The position numbers and the translations under genes were made by a program. From NCBI RefSeq assembly GCF_950101795.1, contig NZ_CATNLZ010000034.1, positions 62,001 through 126,000 on the forward strand: DNA of 64,000 nt. Reading direction: 5' to 3'. The stretch comes from Nocardioides sp. T2.26MG-1. Lineage in GTDB: Bacteria; Actinomycetota; Actinomycetes; Propionibacteriales; Nocardioidaceae. The notes under the pieces are model-generated. The model was given only the letters and a program-made list of their open reading frames with translations. It searched no databases and was not told where the DNA came from. Positions 1 through 7,927 of the stretch are shown here, piece after piece (the stretch's first letter is position 1; each line of letters opens with the position of its first letter).

Positions 1-1
1 C

Positions 2-568
2 GTGTTCTCCACCCAACGGCAGCTCGACGCCGCCACCGAGGACAGCCGCGAATCCCAGACCGACCGCGCCCAGCTGCACGCCGCGGTCGACGACCTCGCC
101 GGCGCCCTGGCGAAGGCGAACGAGCGGCTCGTCGACGCCGGCCGGCAGCCCGTGACGGAACCTCCCGCCCCGGAGGTCATCGCCGGCCCCGCGGGTGAGC
201 CAGGGGCGACAGGTGAGCCCGGTGCGGCCGGGCCTGCAGGCGAACAGGGCGAGACCGGGGACACCGGGGACACCGGCCCAGCAGGACCCAGAGGCCCCGC
301 TGGGGCCCGTGGACCAGCCGGCCCGGCTGGCACACCGGGGACACCCGGCGCGGACGGGGAGACCGGCCCTGCAGGCCCCCAGGGCCCCCAGGGGCCTGCT
401 GGCCCCCAGGGTGAACGCGGCGAACCCGGCCCGAAGGGCGACCAGGGGCCGGCCGGGGAGAACCCGTGGCCGTTCACGTTCACCTTCACCGTCCAGACCA
501 ACCCCGTGCAGACGACGACCTACACCGTGACCTGCACCGCCGACGGCTGCACCGTCACCGAGTCCTGA
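2..568 (+). CDS. Collagen-like (Gly-X-Y repeat) phage structural protein, possibly 5'-partial
   Basis: The 188-residue product has a short helical head (about 1-60, rich in Ala, Asp and Gln), then about 90 residues of collagen-type Gly-X-Y triplets (about 62-153), then a short Thr-rich beta tail ending TCTADGCTVTES. Collagen-like triplets are common in phage tail fibres and related virion proteins, where they form trimeric stalks. The two Cys in the tail could cross-link a trimer. A GTG lies at position 2, but the window begins there, so the true start may be upstream. It precedes the lysis genes, as expected for a late tail or appendage gene. Role inferred from composition and position only. 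Confidence 0.6.
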   Translation: MFSTQRQLDAATEDSRESQTDRAQLHAAVDDLAGALAKANERLVDAGRQPVTEPPAPEVIAGPAGEPGATGEPGAAGPAGEQGETGDTGDTGPAGPRGPAGARGPAGPAGTPGTPGADGETGPAGPQGPQGPAGPQGERGEPGPKGDQGPAGENPWPFTFTFTVQTNPVQTTTYTVTCTADGCTVTES

Positions 569-702
569 CCCGCCCACCGGCCCGCCGACTCCGGGTCCGC
601 CTCGCGGTCCTGCTCGACCGTCTCGGGAGCCGCCCCGCCATGCCCCACGCCGAGCCGGTGAATGGCCTGCCCGCGCACCACCGCGTCGTGAAGGAGATCC
701 CC

Positions 703-1050
703 ATGCAAGGACGCCGACTCCCGGACACCCCGGCCGGCCGACTCCCGGACGCCTGGGAGCCGGGCGACTTCTGGAAGGTCCTCACCGCCGACGGCGCGCG
801 TCCGGTCACGCCCGAGGAGTACAGCGGAGCGGGTCGCGACTACAGCGGCAACCTCACCGGCACGGTGTGGTTCGTCGTCACGCCGAACGGTCTGCTCGGC
901 GGGCTCAGCCTGCACACCGTGCGCGAGCACGAGGACAGCACGATCTCGATCCGCCCCGGGGACGGCTCCAGCAACTCGGTGCTGATCGAAGGGGCCGGTG
1001 GCAAGAGCTGGCACGGCTACGTCGAGCACGGCGTCTGGAGGGCCTGCTGA
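703..1050 (+). CDS. Conserved phage protein of unknown function
   Basis: 115 residues starting MQGRRLPDTPAGRLPD. The ATG at 703 was chosen because an AAGGAG ribosome-binding site sits at 691-696, seven bases upstream; an in-frame ATG at 640 has no such site. The protein is soluble and Gly-rich, with a WEPGDFWKVL segment near the N-terminus and a GDGSSNSVLIEGAGGKSWHGY segment near the C-terminus. I do not recognise a catalytic motif. Its stop codon shares one base with the start of the endolysin gene (TGATG), so the two are probably translated together and it may act in late virion assembly or lysis. Confidence 0.6.
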   Translation: MQGRRLPDTPAGRLPDAWEPGDFWKVLTADGARPVTPEEYSGAGRDYSGNLTGTVWFVVTPNGLLGGLSLHTVREHEDSTISIRPGDGSSNSVLIEGAGGKSWHGYVEHGVWRAC

Positions 1051-1820
1051 TGGCCAGGATGCCCGGCACCGAGTGGGTCGGTGAGCAGTCCCCCCGCGTC
1101 CCGATGGAGCGCTACGACATCGTGTGCGTCCACACCATCGTCGGCTACGCCCCCGCGCACGCCGCGCACTTCTCCGTACGCCGCGACGGCCACATCTTCC
1201 AGTCCCGCGACACCGCCTACCGGTCGGCCGCGAACCTCGACGGCAACCACCGCGTCATCGCGATCGAGAACGAGGACCACGGCGACCCGTTCCCCACCTG
1301 GACCGGCTCCAACGTGCCGGCCCTCACCGACGCGCAGGTCGCCGCGAACGCCCGCATCCTCCGCTGGGCCCACGAGGAGCACGGCGTCCCGCTGCAGCTG
1401 TGCCCCAACTCCCGGCCGGCCTCTCGTGGGCTCGCATACCACCGGCAGGGCATCGACGGCGCCTTCACCGACGGCTACCCCGGCCGCGTGCCCGGCGGCG
1501 AGACGTGGACCACCAGCCCCGGGAAGGTCTGCCCCGGCCGGAACCGCATCGCCCAGATCCCCACGATTCTCAACCTCGCCCAGGAGGACGACATGGCTCA
1601 GTACGCCGACCAGCTCGACAAGATCCAGAAGGCCGCCGAGGCCGCCCAGGCCGCCGCCGAGCAGGCCACCCGGATGCTCGCCCGGCAACGCGGCCGGCAG
1701 CTCGCCCAGGCGAAGCGGATCCGCGCGATCATCGAGAAGGGCCACGCCGCGACCGAGGCCGACCACGAGCAGCTCCACACCGACCTCGCCGAGCTCGTGG
1801 ACTCACTGGCCAAGGACTGA
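1050..1820 (+). CDS. Phage endolysin, N-acetylmuramoyl-L-alanine amidase (PGRP/Amidase_2 fold)
   Basis: 256 residues. The N-terminal ~180 residues look like a zinc amidase of the PGRP type, which cuts between muramic acid and the stem peptide. Probable zinc ligands are H28 (CVHTIVG), H131 (YHRQG) and C161 (SPGKVCPGRN). A second part (about 181-256) is an Ala/Gln/Lys-rich coiled coil with no recognisable wall-binding repeat; it may oligomerise or anchor the enzyme. GGAGG at 1037-1041 supports the ATG at 1050, which overlaps the previous stop by one base. The following nuclease-like gene and holin genes complete a lysis cassette. The amidase call is firm; the role of the coiled coil is a guess. 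Confidence 0.85.
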   Translation: MARMPGTEWVGEQSPRVPMERYDIVCVHTIVGYAPAHAAHFSVRRDGHIFQSRDTAYRSAANLDGNHRVIAIENEDHGDPFPTWTGSNVPALTDAQVAANARILRWAHEEHGVPLQLCPNSRPASRGLAYHRQGIDGAFTDGYPGRVPGGETWTTSPGKVCPGRNRIAQIPTILNLAQEDDMAQYADQLDKIQKAAEAAQAAAEQATRMLARQRGRQLAQAKRIRAIIEKGHAATEADHEQLHTDLAELVDSLAKD

Positions 1821-1823
1821 CCG

Positions 1824-2588
1824 ATGCGCCACCGCCTGCGCCGCGTCATCCACCTGCTGGTCGCGACGTACAACGTCGGGAGCCGCTCCGACGCGCACGT
1901 CCTCGACGACCTCCGCCGGCTCGCCGACCTCGGCGTGCGGGTGTTCCTCCTCCAAGAGGTCGCCGACCGGCACCACATGCTCGCACGGTTCGCGGAGGCT
2001 GCTGGGTTCCAGCTGCACCAGGGCGACTCCAACGACCAGGGTCACGTCGCGGTCCTCGTGCACGACGACTACCCGATCAAGTCCGCCGGCTACTGGCGCT
2101 GCACCGACCGCACCGAGGTGGGCGACTGGGGCGCCGGCCCCCGGGTGCTCGCCGCGAAGTGGATCGCGTGGGTGGAGATCGAGGTCGCCGGGCGGGTCCT
2201 GTGGTTCGGGTCGACGCACTTTCCTCCGTCGGTGCAGCGCAAGAAGGCCACGCCGGGCCGGGCGCGTCGGCGGGCCCTGTTCGCTCGGCAGGTCGTCGCG
2301 GTGCGGGCCTGGTGGACGACGCGGCGCGGCGGGAAGGTCCTCGGCACGGACGACAACGCCACGACGGCGTTCCCGCTCCTCCGCGCGCTCCGTGTCATCG
2401 GCCGCGCCGGCCGGCGCGGCGCGCGTGTGGTGCTCCGCACCGCTGCCTCCCACGGACACCGGCCCATCGACAAGATCCGCGTCGCCTGGCGCCGCTGGCT
2501 CAAGGTCAGCCCTGCCCAGGCCCTCGACGGCTACTCCAGCGACCACCGACCGGTGGTCGTTGACCTCGAGATCAAGGAGACCCGCTGA
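1824..2588 (+). CDS. Endonuclease/exonuclease/phosphatase-fold protein in the phage lysis cassette
   Basis: 254 residues with the motif order of the EEP (DNase I-like) superfamily: ATYNVG (metal/nucleotide site), LLQEV (the metal-binding Glu), STHF, GTDDNA (in place of the usual GDFN) and SDHRPV near the end (the catalytic Asp-His). These enzymes hydrolyse phosphodiester or phosphomonoester bonds in DNA, RNA or lipids. The substrate cannot be read from sequence. It starts three bases after the amidase stop and its TGA overlaps the holin ATG (ATGA), so it is translated with the lysis genes. It may degrade host DNA or lipid at lysis, or be a passenger. Confidence 0.75.
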   Translation: MRHRLRRVIHLLVATYNVGSRSDAHVLDDLRRLADLGVRVFLLQEVADRHHMLARFAEAAGFQLHQGDSNDQGHVAVLVHDDYPIKSAGYWRCTDRTEVGDWGAGPRVLAAKWIAWVEIEVAGRVLWFGSTHFPPSVQRKKATPGRARRRALFARQVVAVRAWWTTRRGGKVLGTDDNATTAFPLLRALRVIGRAGRRGARVVLRTAASHGHRPIDKIRVAWRRWLKVSPAQALDGYSSDHRPVVVDLEIKETR

Positions 2589-2809
2589 TGTTCACTCGCC
2601 TGTTCTGGAGGCGCGCCACCGAGCGTGCCGTGAAGTCCGCCGCCCAGGCCCTCGCCCTCGGCATCGGTACCGCCGCGTCCTTCGACGCCGTCCACGCCGA
2701 CTGGCCCTACCTCGGGTCCGTCGCGCTCGGCGGGGCGGTCCTGTCGTACCTGACCTCGCTGATCACCTCCGGCGCCGGCCCGGAGAACGACCCCTCCGTC
2801 GTCGAGTAG
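2588..2809 (+). CDS. Putative phage holin
   Basis: 73 residues with a basic N-terminus (MFTRLFWRRATERAVKSAAQ), one clear hydrophobic segment around 18-35 and a second around 42-60, then an acidic tail (GPENDPSVVE). This layout resembles the r1t-type holins that sit beside endolysins in actinobacterial phages. Holins oligomerise in the inner membrane and release the amidase to the cell wall. The ATG overlaps the upstream stop (ATGA). The family call is by size, topology and position. Confidence 0.7.
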   Translation: MFTRLFWRRATERAVKSAAQALALGIGTAASFDAVHADWPYLGSVALGGAVLSYLTSLITSGAGPENDPSVVE

Positions 2810-2816
2810 GCCTGTC

Positions 2817-2933
2817 GTGGGCCGGACCACCGGCCTACTCCTCGGGGCAGGCCTCGCCATCCCAACCGCCCAGCTCGCCGCGGCGTACGCCGCCTGGCTG
2901 TGGTGGCGCCACGACATCCGCCGGACCCGCTGA
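2817..2933 (+). CDS. Small single-span membrane protein of the lysis cassette (38 aa)
   Basis: A GTG start at 2817 gives a 38-residue protein, MGRTTGLLLGAGLAIPTAQL then AAAYAAWLWWRHDIRRTR. It has one hydrophobic helix followed by an amphipathic, Arg-rich end. It starts seven bases after the holin stop, and its TGA shares one base with the next ATG (TGATG), matching the tight coupling of its neighbours. Size and topology suggest a lysis accessory protein (antiholin- or spanin-like), but there is no family signature. Confidence 0.5.
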   Translation: MGRTTGLLLGAGLAIPTAQLAAAYAAWLWWRHDIRRTR

Positions 2934-3169
2934 TGCGCCGCCAACGCATCACCTGGGCCGCGCTCGTCGGCGCACCCATCACCGTCGAACTCTGGGCCGT
3001 CGCCACCGGCCGCACCCACTGGACCCTCTCCCCCCAGCTCCGGTGGGCGCTGCGATCCCACACCCGTCCGGGTGCCGCTGCGACCACGGTCCTCGTCGGC
3101 GCCGGGTCCGCGTGGCTCGCGCACCACCTCCGCGAGCTCCCACCCACCGACACCCCCACGCCCCACTGA
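2933..3169 (+). CDS. Small two-span membrane protein, possible second holin
   Basis: 78 residues beginning MRRQRITWAALVGAPITVEL. Two hydrophobic stretches (about 6-25 and 48-66) are joined by a basic loop, and the tail is Pro/Thr-rich. The ATG at 2933 overlaps the stop of the 38-residue gene; longer in-frame starts would run across that gene. Position directly after the holin suggests a partner holin, antiholin or phage membrane protein. No sequence family is recognised. Confidence 0.5.
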   Translation: MRRQRITWAALVGAPITVELWAVATGRTHWTLSPQLRWALRSHTRPGAAATTVLVGAGSAWLAHHLRELPPTDTPTPH

Positions 3170-3179
3170 GGAGACCCTG

Positions 3180-5174
3180 ATGCCACGTGCCTGGTTCTGC
3201 CGAGGATCGGAGGACTTCAACGTCGCCGGCCCGATCGCCCCCGGCGACCCCTACCGGCCGGCCGCCGCCGTATGGACGTTCTGGGACGCCGAGACCGGCG
3301 GCAACCGGTACACCGGCCTCCTCCTGGCCGGGACGACCCCGGTCGACTCGATCACGGTCCCGCACACCGGGCAGCCCCCCGCGTTCCAGGGCCCGGACAC
3401 CGACCCGATGGTCGTGGCGATGTGGGTGCAGGCCGGGGAGTCCACCACCCGCCGGATGATCGATGCCGGCGCGGACATCGCGGTCCAGGCTGCAGCCGAC
3501 CGTGAGGCGGTGGCGGCTGACCGTGCCGCAGTCGAGGCTGTGGGGACCACGAACGACACGATCATCGCGGGCCGGATCAACGACCCGGCGTCTGCAACGG
3601 CAGGTGCTCTTTCGGCCTCGTATGTCCAGAAGCCCACCGCCGACCTCGGGGACTGGACGCTCCTGCGGCGCGACACCTCCGACGTGACCAAGGGCGTCGC
3701 ATGGACCACCCCATCGACGGTCGTGGCGCGCGCGCTCGGGTGGGTCATCGTCACCGACTACGCCACCCCCCAGGACGCCATCGACGACGCCGTGACACTA
3801 GGCCGGACCACCGCCTACGTCCCCGCCGGTCACCACGTCCTGACCGACGCACTGATCGGCGTATCGGGCCTCTGGCTCAAGGGCGCCGGCAAGGACGCGA
3901 CCTTCATCGAGTGCGGCACCTCAATCCCCAGCGGCGGCGCAGGTATCGGCCACCGCCTGATCGACATGGCTGGGTTGACCGACTGGCAGATCACCCACCT
4001 GACCCTCGACATGTCCGCGATGACGGTCTTCACCTCCGGCGTCCGGTGCATCCACGCAGCCGACGCGAGCCAGTACGCCGTCCAGTTCTGCGGGTTCAAG
4101 ACCCCCGGCGCGGCCGTCGCCTCGATCGGCTCCAGCTACTACAGCATCACCGACAACCACGCCGAGGCCATCTCCTCGGACGGGGTCGCGCACCACGACG
4201 GCGTGATCGACCAGTGGGGTGGCTGCCACCACTTCGAGGTGCTGCGCAACACCATCGAGGGCAACGGGATCGCGAAGTACCCGATCCTCGTCACGGGCGA
4301 GGACACTGCCGCCGTCGCCGCAGCCTGCCATCACTTCGACATCGACAAGAACCGGATCTACAACGCTCGGTGGGTCGGCATCTGGGTCAACGGCCGCGAG
4401 GGAGTTAACACCGACTTCAAGGTCACCGGCAACACCGTTGACGGCGTCACCGACTACTTCGGCATCGCAGTCTCCGACGTGCGCCGCTTCACCGTCATCG
4501 GCAACCACACCCTCAACACCGGCAGCAACGGCATCCGGGCCTACCAGGAGACCGCCGGAGGGGCCGGCGGCATCACCGGCGCCCAGGACGGCATCATCGC
4601 CCACAACATCGTGCACAACGCCAACGTGCTGCTCTCCGCCGCCAGTGACACGGGGGCGGCCATCTGCATCAACGACATCTCCGGCGGCATCGTCGAGGGA
4701 CCCAACGTCGTCACCGGCACGACCCACACCTACGCGGTGCACTTCAGCACCACCGCTGCACTCACCTCCAAGCACGTCGACGGCGTGCTCGCTGCGGGGA
4801 CGCTCGGGACGGTCAACAACAACCCGGCCGGCGGCAGCTACACCCCCACCGTGACCGCCGTCGCCAACGTCGCCACTGTCACCGCATCGGCGGCGATCTG
4901 GTCCCGCGACGGCGACCTCGTGACCGTCCGAGGCCGCATGACGATCACCCCCACGGCAGGCGCCAACACCACCACCCAGGCGTCGATCAGCCTCCCGGTC
5001 GCATCGAACCTGGCCTCCGCGTCCACCGACCTGTTCGGCACCGCAGCCACCCAGTTCGGCACAGTCGCCGCAATTAGCGCCGACACCACCAACGACTGGG
5101 CACAGGTTCAGTTTCCGGCTCCGGGGACGGCGGCGTACATCTTCTACTACAGCTTCACCTACAAGGTGCTCTAG
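3180..5174 (+). CDS. Tail spike/fibre protein with right-handed beta-helix
   Basis: 664 residues. An N-terminal module (about 1-110) rich in Trp and Gly is followed by a short Ala-rich helical linker (QAAADREAVAADRAAVEAVG), then a long parallel beta-helix region (about 185-530). That region has the recurring turn and Asn/Gly/His pattern of pectate-lyase-like folds (ITDNHAE, VLRNTIEGN, FDIDKNRIYN, FKVTGNTV, FTVIGNHT). A Thr-rich C-terminal beta domain ends in YYSFTYKVL. Such spikes bind and often cleave surface polysaccharide. The ATG at 3180 follows GAGGAG and overlaps no other gene. Its TAG stop and that of the convergent sulfotransferase lie inside one CTAG palindrome at 5171-5174. Confidence 0.75.
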   Translation: MPRAWFCRGSEDFNVAGPIAPGDPYRPAAAVWTFWDAETGGNRYTGLLLAGTTPVDSITVPHTGQPPAFQGPDTDPMVVAMWVQAGESTTRRMIDAGADIAVQAAADREAVAADRAAVEAVGTTNDTIIAGRINDPASATAGALSASYVQKPTADLGDWTLLRRDTSDVTKGVAWTTPSTVVARALGWVIVTDYATPQDAIDDAVTLGRTTAYVPAGHHVLTDALIGVSGLWLKGAGKDATFIECGTSIPSGGAGIGHRLIDMAGLTDWQITHLTLDMSAMTVFTSGVRCIHAADASQYAVQFCGFKTPGAAVASIGSSYYSITDNHAEAISSDGVAHHDGVIDQWGGCHHFEVLRNTIEGNGIAKYPILVTGEDTAAVAAACHHFDIDKNRIYNARWVGIWVNGREGVNTDFKVTGNTVDGVTDYFGIAVSDVRRFTVIGNHTLNTGSNGIRAYQETAGGAGGITGAQDGIIAHNIVHNANVLLSAASDTGAAICINDISGGIVEGPNVVTGTTHTYAVHFSTTAALTSKHVDGVLAAGTLGTVNNNPAGGSYTPTVTAVANVATVTASAAIWSRDGDLVTVRGRMTITPTAGANTTTQASISLPVASNLASASTDLFGTAATQFGTVAAISADTTNDWAQVQFPAPGTAAYIFYYSFTYKVL

Positions 5175-6052
5175 CCAAGCGGAGACGGCACCACCGAGTC
5201 AGCGCCGACAAGGTGCGCCGCGATCGGCTCCACCCTCGCCAGCCACTCATCAAGAACCCCCGACCCCACCCCGAACCTGTCACGCTCCAGGGCAGCCAAG
5301 ACAGTCATGTTGCCGTACCGGAACGTCCGCAACTCCCGCTCCCGGGACGCGTCGTAGGTCAACCGCTCGACCTTCGTCTCTGCCACGGCGAGATGCCCGG
5401 CGATCTCATCCTCGGCTACACCGAGGTGTCGCAGGATGCCGGCCACCGTGACTGCGGGGTCCGCGGCTAGGGTCTCGTACTCGATGAACATGGGTTCGTA
5501 GCCGTGCTCGGCCCAGAACGACGCCAGGTACTCCTCCTGGCGACGCAGCAACACCACCTCGTCCGCCAGCTCGCGCATCGTGGGGGCGTACTCCGGCCGG
5601 TCCTCACGCGCCGGACTGGTCGAGTGCCAGATCCCAGACTTCCTCGCGTGGACCCACGACCACGCCTGCGCCGCGATGTCACGCCGGTACAGGAAGAACG
5701 TCGGGGTGCTCACGCTCGGGAAGACCCGGTCCCATTCCACGACAGGCAGGGTGTCCCGCAGACGCACCGCGTCAACCTGCATCCCGAACCGGCCGCCTGA
5801 GGACTGCTGCCCTACGAGGTTCGCGAAGTATCCCGGCAGCGAACCGGCCAACGCTCGGGAGTGAGTCGCCCGGTCGGGGTTCAGCCACTCATCGGGATTG
5901 CCAGCCAGACCGGTCGCAGCCAGCAGCTCGGTCAGCCACGTCGACCCGCACCGGCCGGTCATGAACATGACGTAGGGCTGCACGTCGCCCCAGTCCATCG
6001 CGTCGAGGCGTCCCCCGCCGGTCACCGCGACGAGTCGGTCCTTGTGATCCAT
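5171..6052 (-). CDS. Stf0-type sulfotransferase, probable prophage cargo gene
   Basis: 293 residues from the ATG at 6052. Residues about 23-55 (YVMFMTGRCGSTWLTELL, GNPDEWLNP) carry the PAPS-binding loop and following conserved stretch of the Stf0 family, named after the mycobacterial trehalose 2-sulfotransferase. The family moves sulfate from PAPS to a carbohydrate or other small acceptor. Later segments (FFLYRRDIAAQAWSW, FIEYETLAADP) fit the family's 3'-phosphate-binding region. It is transcribed against the phage late genes and is not needed for a virion, which is typical of a lysogenic conversion gene. Its acceptor may be a host surface sugar. An alternative start at 6151 would run through a strong hairpin and is less likely. 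Confidence 0.75.
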   Translation of the reverse strand: MDHKDRLVAVTGGGRLDAMDWGDVQPYVMFMTGRCGSTWLTELLAATGLAGNPDEWLNPDRATHSRALAGSLPGYFANLVGQQSSGGRFGMQVDAVRLRDTLPVVEWDRVFPSVSTPTFFLYRRDIAAQAWSWVHARKSGIWHSTSPAREDRPEYAPTMRELADEVVLLRRQEEYLASFWAEHGYEPMFIEYETLAADPAVTVAGILRHLGVAEDEIAGHLAVAETKVERLTYDASRERELRTFRYGNMTVLAALERDRFGVGSGVLDEWLARVEPIAAHLVGADSVVPSPLG

Positions 6053-6130
6053 CGTTGCAGCATAGAGCCGGCACCCGAACCCCGCATACGGCAGGGATAG
6101 CCCGTAAGCCCACCGCCCCCTCGCACACAA

Positions 6131-6167
6131 GCCCCGCCCCTCCGCCACCACGGCGGAAGGGCGGGGC
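6131..6167. terminator. Strong GC hairpin between divergent prophage genes
   Basis: GCCCCGCCCCTCCGCC at 6131-6146 pairs with the complementary arm at 6152-6167 (one mismatch, loop of five bases). It lies between the leftward sulfotransferase and the rightward recombinase, so it does not end either gene. It could insulate the two, act as a bidirectional terminator for read-through, or be a protein-binding site. No T-tract follows. Confidence 0.45.
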
Positions 6168-6291
6168 CACTTCCGTCTTCCCAGACCCCGACGTACAGTC
6201 GATAGCCCAACTCGACAAGCGGCCCCCGCCGGTGCGCCAACACCGTGCGGAGGCCTAGCCGTCCAACCGAATCCGACTCGGAGGAACGACC

Positions 6292-7191
6292 ATGCTGCAC
6301 GCTACCCGCGCCCTGCCCGCCCTGGCAGACCTCACCCCACTCCAGAAGGCGTACTTCGGCTACCTCGCCAACTACGAAGCCCTCACCCGCGACCTCTACG
6401 ACTACCACCTCACCAACTGGTTCCAGTGGTGCCGCGACCACAACCTCGACCCCCTCACCGTCGACCGTCCCCACGTCGCGATGTACGTCCGGTACCTCTC
6501 CGAGGTCCGCGGCAACAAGGCCTCCACCGTCGGCACCACCATGGCCCCGATCAAGGGGTTCTACCGGTACGCCATGGTCGAGGGCCTCATCGACCGCGAC
6601 CCCGCCGCCTACGTCCGGCTCCCCAAGATCCACTACGAGAAGAAGCACCCCCTCGAGCGCGAGGAACTCCGCCGCCTCATCAACGCCGGCAAGGAGCTCG
6701 GCGGCCGCCACTGGGCGATGATCGAGCTCTTCACCGTCCACGCGCTCCGGATCAGCGAGACGTGCTCGATCGACATCGAGGACTACCAGGACGTCGAGAA
6801 AGGCCGCCGAGTGCTGCACTTCACCAGGAAGGGCGGCCGGACCTCCACCGTGCCTGTGCCGGTGGCCCTGCTCCTGGCGCTTGACGACGCCGCTGCAGGC
6901 CGCACGTCGGGCCCGCTGCTCACGACCCTGGACGGGCGCCGTCTGAACCGCCACACCGCTACGGGGGTGTTCGAGACGATCGTCCGGCGCGCGAAGATCG
7001 GCCGCCACGTCAACCCGCACCTCGTCCGGGCGTCCGTGATCACGGACGCGTTCGAGCAGGGCCTCCCGGGACGGCAGGTGCAGCGCCTCGCCGGGCACCT
7101 CGACCCCCGCACCACTTCGATCTACGACCTGGGCGCCCACAACCACGACACCCACCCGGCGCACATCATGGCCGCGCGACTCACCGCCTAG
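6292..7191 (+). CDS. Tyrosine recombinase (phage-integrase family), first of two
   Basis: 299 residues with an N-terminal SAM-like core-binding domain (about 15-105) and a C-terminal catalytic domain. Visible catalytic set: R153 (ALRISE), K180 (TRKGG), H243 and R246 (HLVR), H269 (AGHLDP) and the nucleophile Y278 (SIYDL), all in the expected order. The size is near XerC/XerD, shorter than many phage integrases, and there is no N-terminal arm-binding domain. GGAGGAACGACC precedes the ATG. It may integrate or excise this prophage, or resolve dimers; a second unrelated recombinase lies 700 bases away. Confidence 0.9.
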   Translation: MLHATRALPALADLTPLQKAYFGYLANYEALTRDLYDYHLTNWFQWCRDHNLDPLTVDRPHVAMYVRYLSEVRGNKASTVGTTMAPIKGFYRYAMVEGLIDRDPAAYVRLPKIHYEKKHPLEREELRRLINAGKELGGRHWAMIELFTVHALRISETCSIDIEDYQDVEKGRRVLHFTRKGGRTSTVPVPVALLLALDDAAAGRTSGPLLTTLDGRRLNRHTATGVFETIVRRAKIGRHVNPHLVRASVITDAFEQGLPGRQVQRLAGHLDPRTTSIYDLGAHNHDTHPAHIMAARLTA

Positions 7192-7210
7192 GACCCCTGT
7201 GGATGACGTC

Positions 7211-7239
7211 AGCGTGCCCGGCACCCGGTCGGGCACGCT
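7211..7239 (+). terminator. Hairpin downstream of the first recombinase
   Basis: A perfect 10-base inverted repeat, AGCGTGCCCG (7211-7220) and CGGGCACGCT (7230-7239), with a 9-base loop, 20 bases after the recombinase stop. There is no T-run, as is common for actinobacterial terminators. The position fits transcription termination; a recombinase-binding site is the alternative. Confidence 0.6.
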
Positions 7240-7320
7240 GGCTCCCATGGACCTCGAGCACTGGACCGACCTCGACCTGGCGTACCTCCTGGCCTTCGGC
7301 ACTCACCCGGACCTCCAGGG

Positions 7321-7554
7321 TCAGACCTGAGGCTCATGCAGCTCGACGTGCTCGGCAGGCACCCACGCGATCTGCGCGTTGACCGGCGCCACCCCACCAC
7401 CATCGGCATACGTCACCAGCGCCTCCCACCGGCCCCCACCCTGCCGCCACTCCATGAGCACACCCGGGCAGCGACGACCCTCGGGAGTGACCACCCAGAC
7501 GTGCCGCGGGGTCGCGTGACCAGCCTGCCCCGTCCCGTCAGTCGCCCTCACCAT
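7321..7554 (-). CDS. Small conserved hypothetical protein of the prophage end
   Basis: 77 residues starting MVRATDGTGQAGHATPRHVW. It has a compact beta-rich composition (HVWVVTPEG, PGVLMEWRQGGGRWEALVTY, AWVPAEHVELHEP) and no transmembrane segment. I do not recognise a fold with known function; it resembles short proteins found next to integrases in actinobacterial elements. Start placed at the ATG at 7554 because longer in-frame extension overlaps the lipoprotein gene. It is probably read with the lipoprotein gene 37 bases upstream. Confidence 0.5.
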   Translation of the reverse strand: MVRATDGTGQAGHATPRHVWVVTPEGRRCPGVLMEWRQGGGRWEALVTYADGGGVAPVNAQIAWVPAEHVELHEPQV

Positions 7555-7591
7555 GCCCAGAACCCTACGATCGGCCGCCGACGCGGCCGGG

Positions 7592-7927
7592 CTAGTTGCC
7601 TGTCGACTGCAGATCGACCAGCCGCCAGTCCGCGCCACTCGTGTGCCGGACCTTGCACGTGTAGCTGTTCCGGACCAGCCCGCCGAAACTGTTCTGCGAG
7701 TCCACGTCGCCACTCACCGTCCATGACCCGTCCGTGTTCTCGGTGACAGTCTCACCGGAGAAGTCGGCTGATCCGGGCGACTTGAGCCGCTTGCCGACGA
7801 ACTGCTGGCAGACGTCCTTGGCGCCGGCCTCGCCACCACCATCGTCAGACCCCGCGCTACAGCCAGTCGCCCCGAGCAGGGTGACCGCCACCAGCATGGG
7901 CACGAGCGTCCTCATGGGCGCGATCAT
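7592..7927 (-). CDS. Small lipoprotein coupled to the second recombinase
   Basis: 111 residues. A signal peptide (MIAPMRTLVPMLVAVTLL) ends in the lipobox GATGC, so Cys24 should be lipidated and the rest exposed outside the membrane. The mature part begins with a Gly/Asp linker, then a domain with QQFVGKRLKSPGSADFSGE, a Trp-centred beta strand and paired Cys that could form a disulfide. Its ATG overlaps the stop of the second recombinase (ATGA, 7924-7927). A surface lipoprotein expressed from a prophage end suggests superinfection exclusion or host surface change, but this is inference. Confidence 0.7.
   Translation of the reverse strand: MIAPMRTLVPMLVAVTLLGATGCSAGSDDGGGEAGAKDVCQQFVGKRLKSPGSADFSGETVTENTDGSWTVSGDVDSQNSFGGLVRNSYTCKVRHTSGADWRLVDLQSTGN

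Noticed and set aside
195..530. Repeat array in the first gene considered as a CRISPR
   Set aside because: Short 9-base-periodic GC triplets code for Gly-X-Y; no spacers or constant repeat.
1081..3180. Rightward open frame of 699 codons in the lysis region
   Set aside because: Ser/Thr/Arg/Pro-rich frame-shifted shadow of amidase, EEP and holin genes.
7247..7330. 27-codon open frame after the first recombinase
   Set aside because: No ribosome-binding site, overlaps the 3' end of the opposite gene, and follows a hairpin; cannot be supported.
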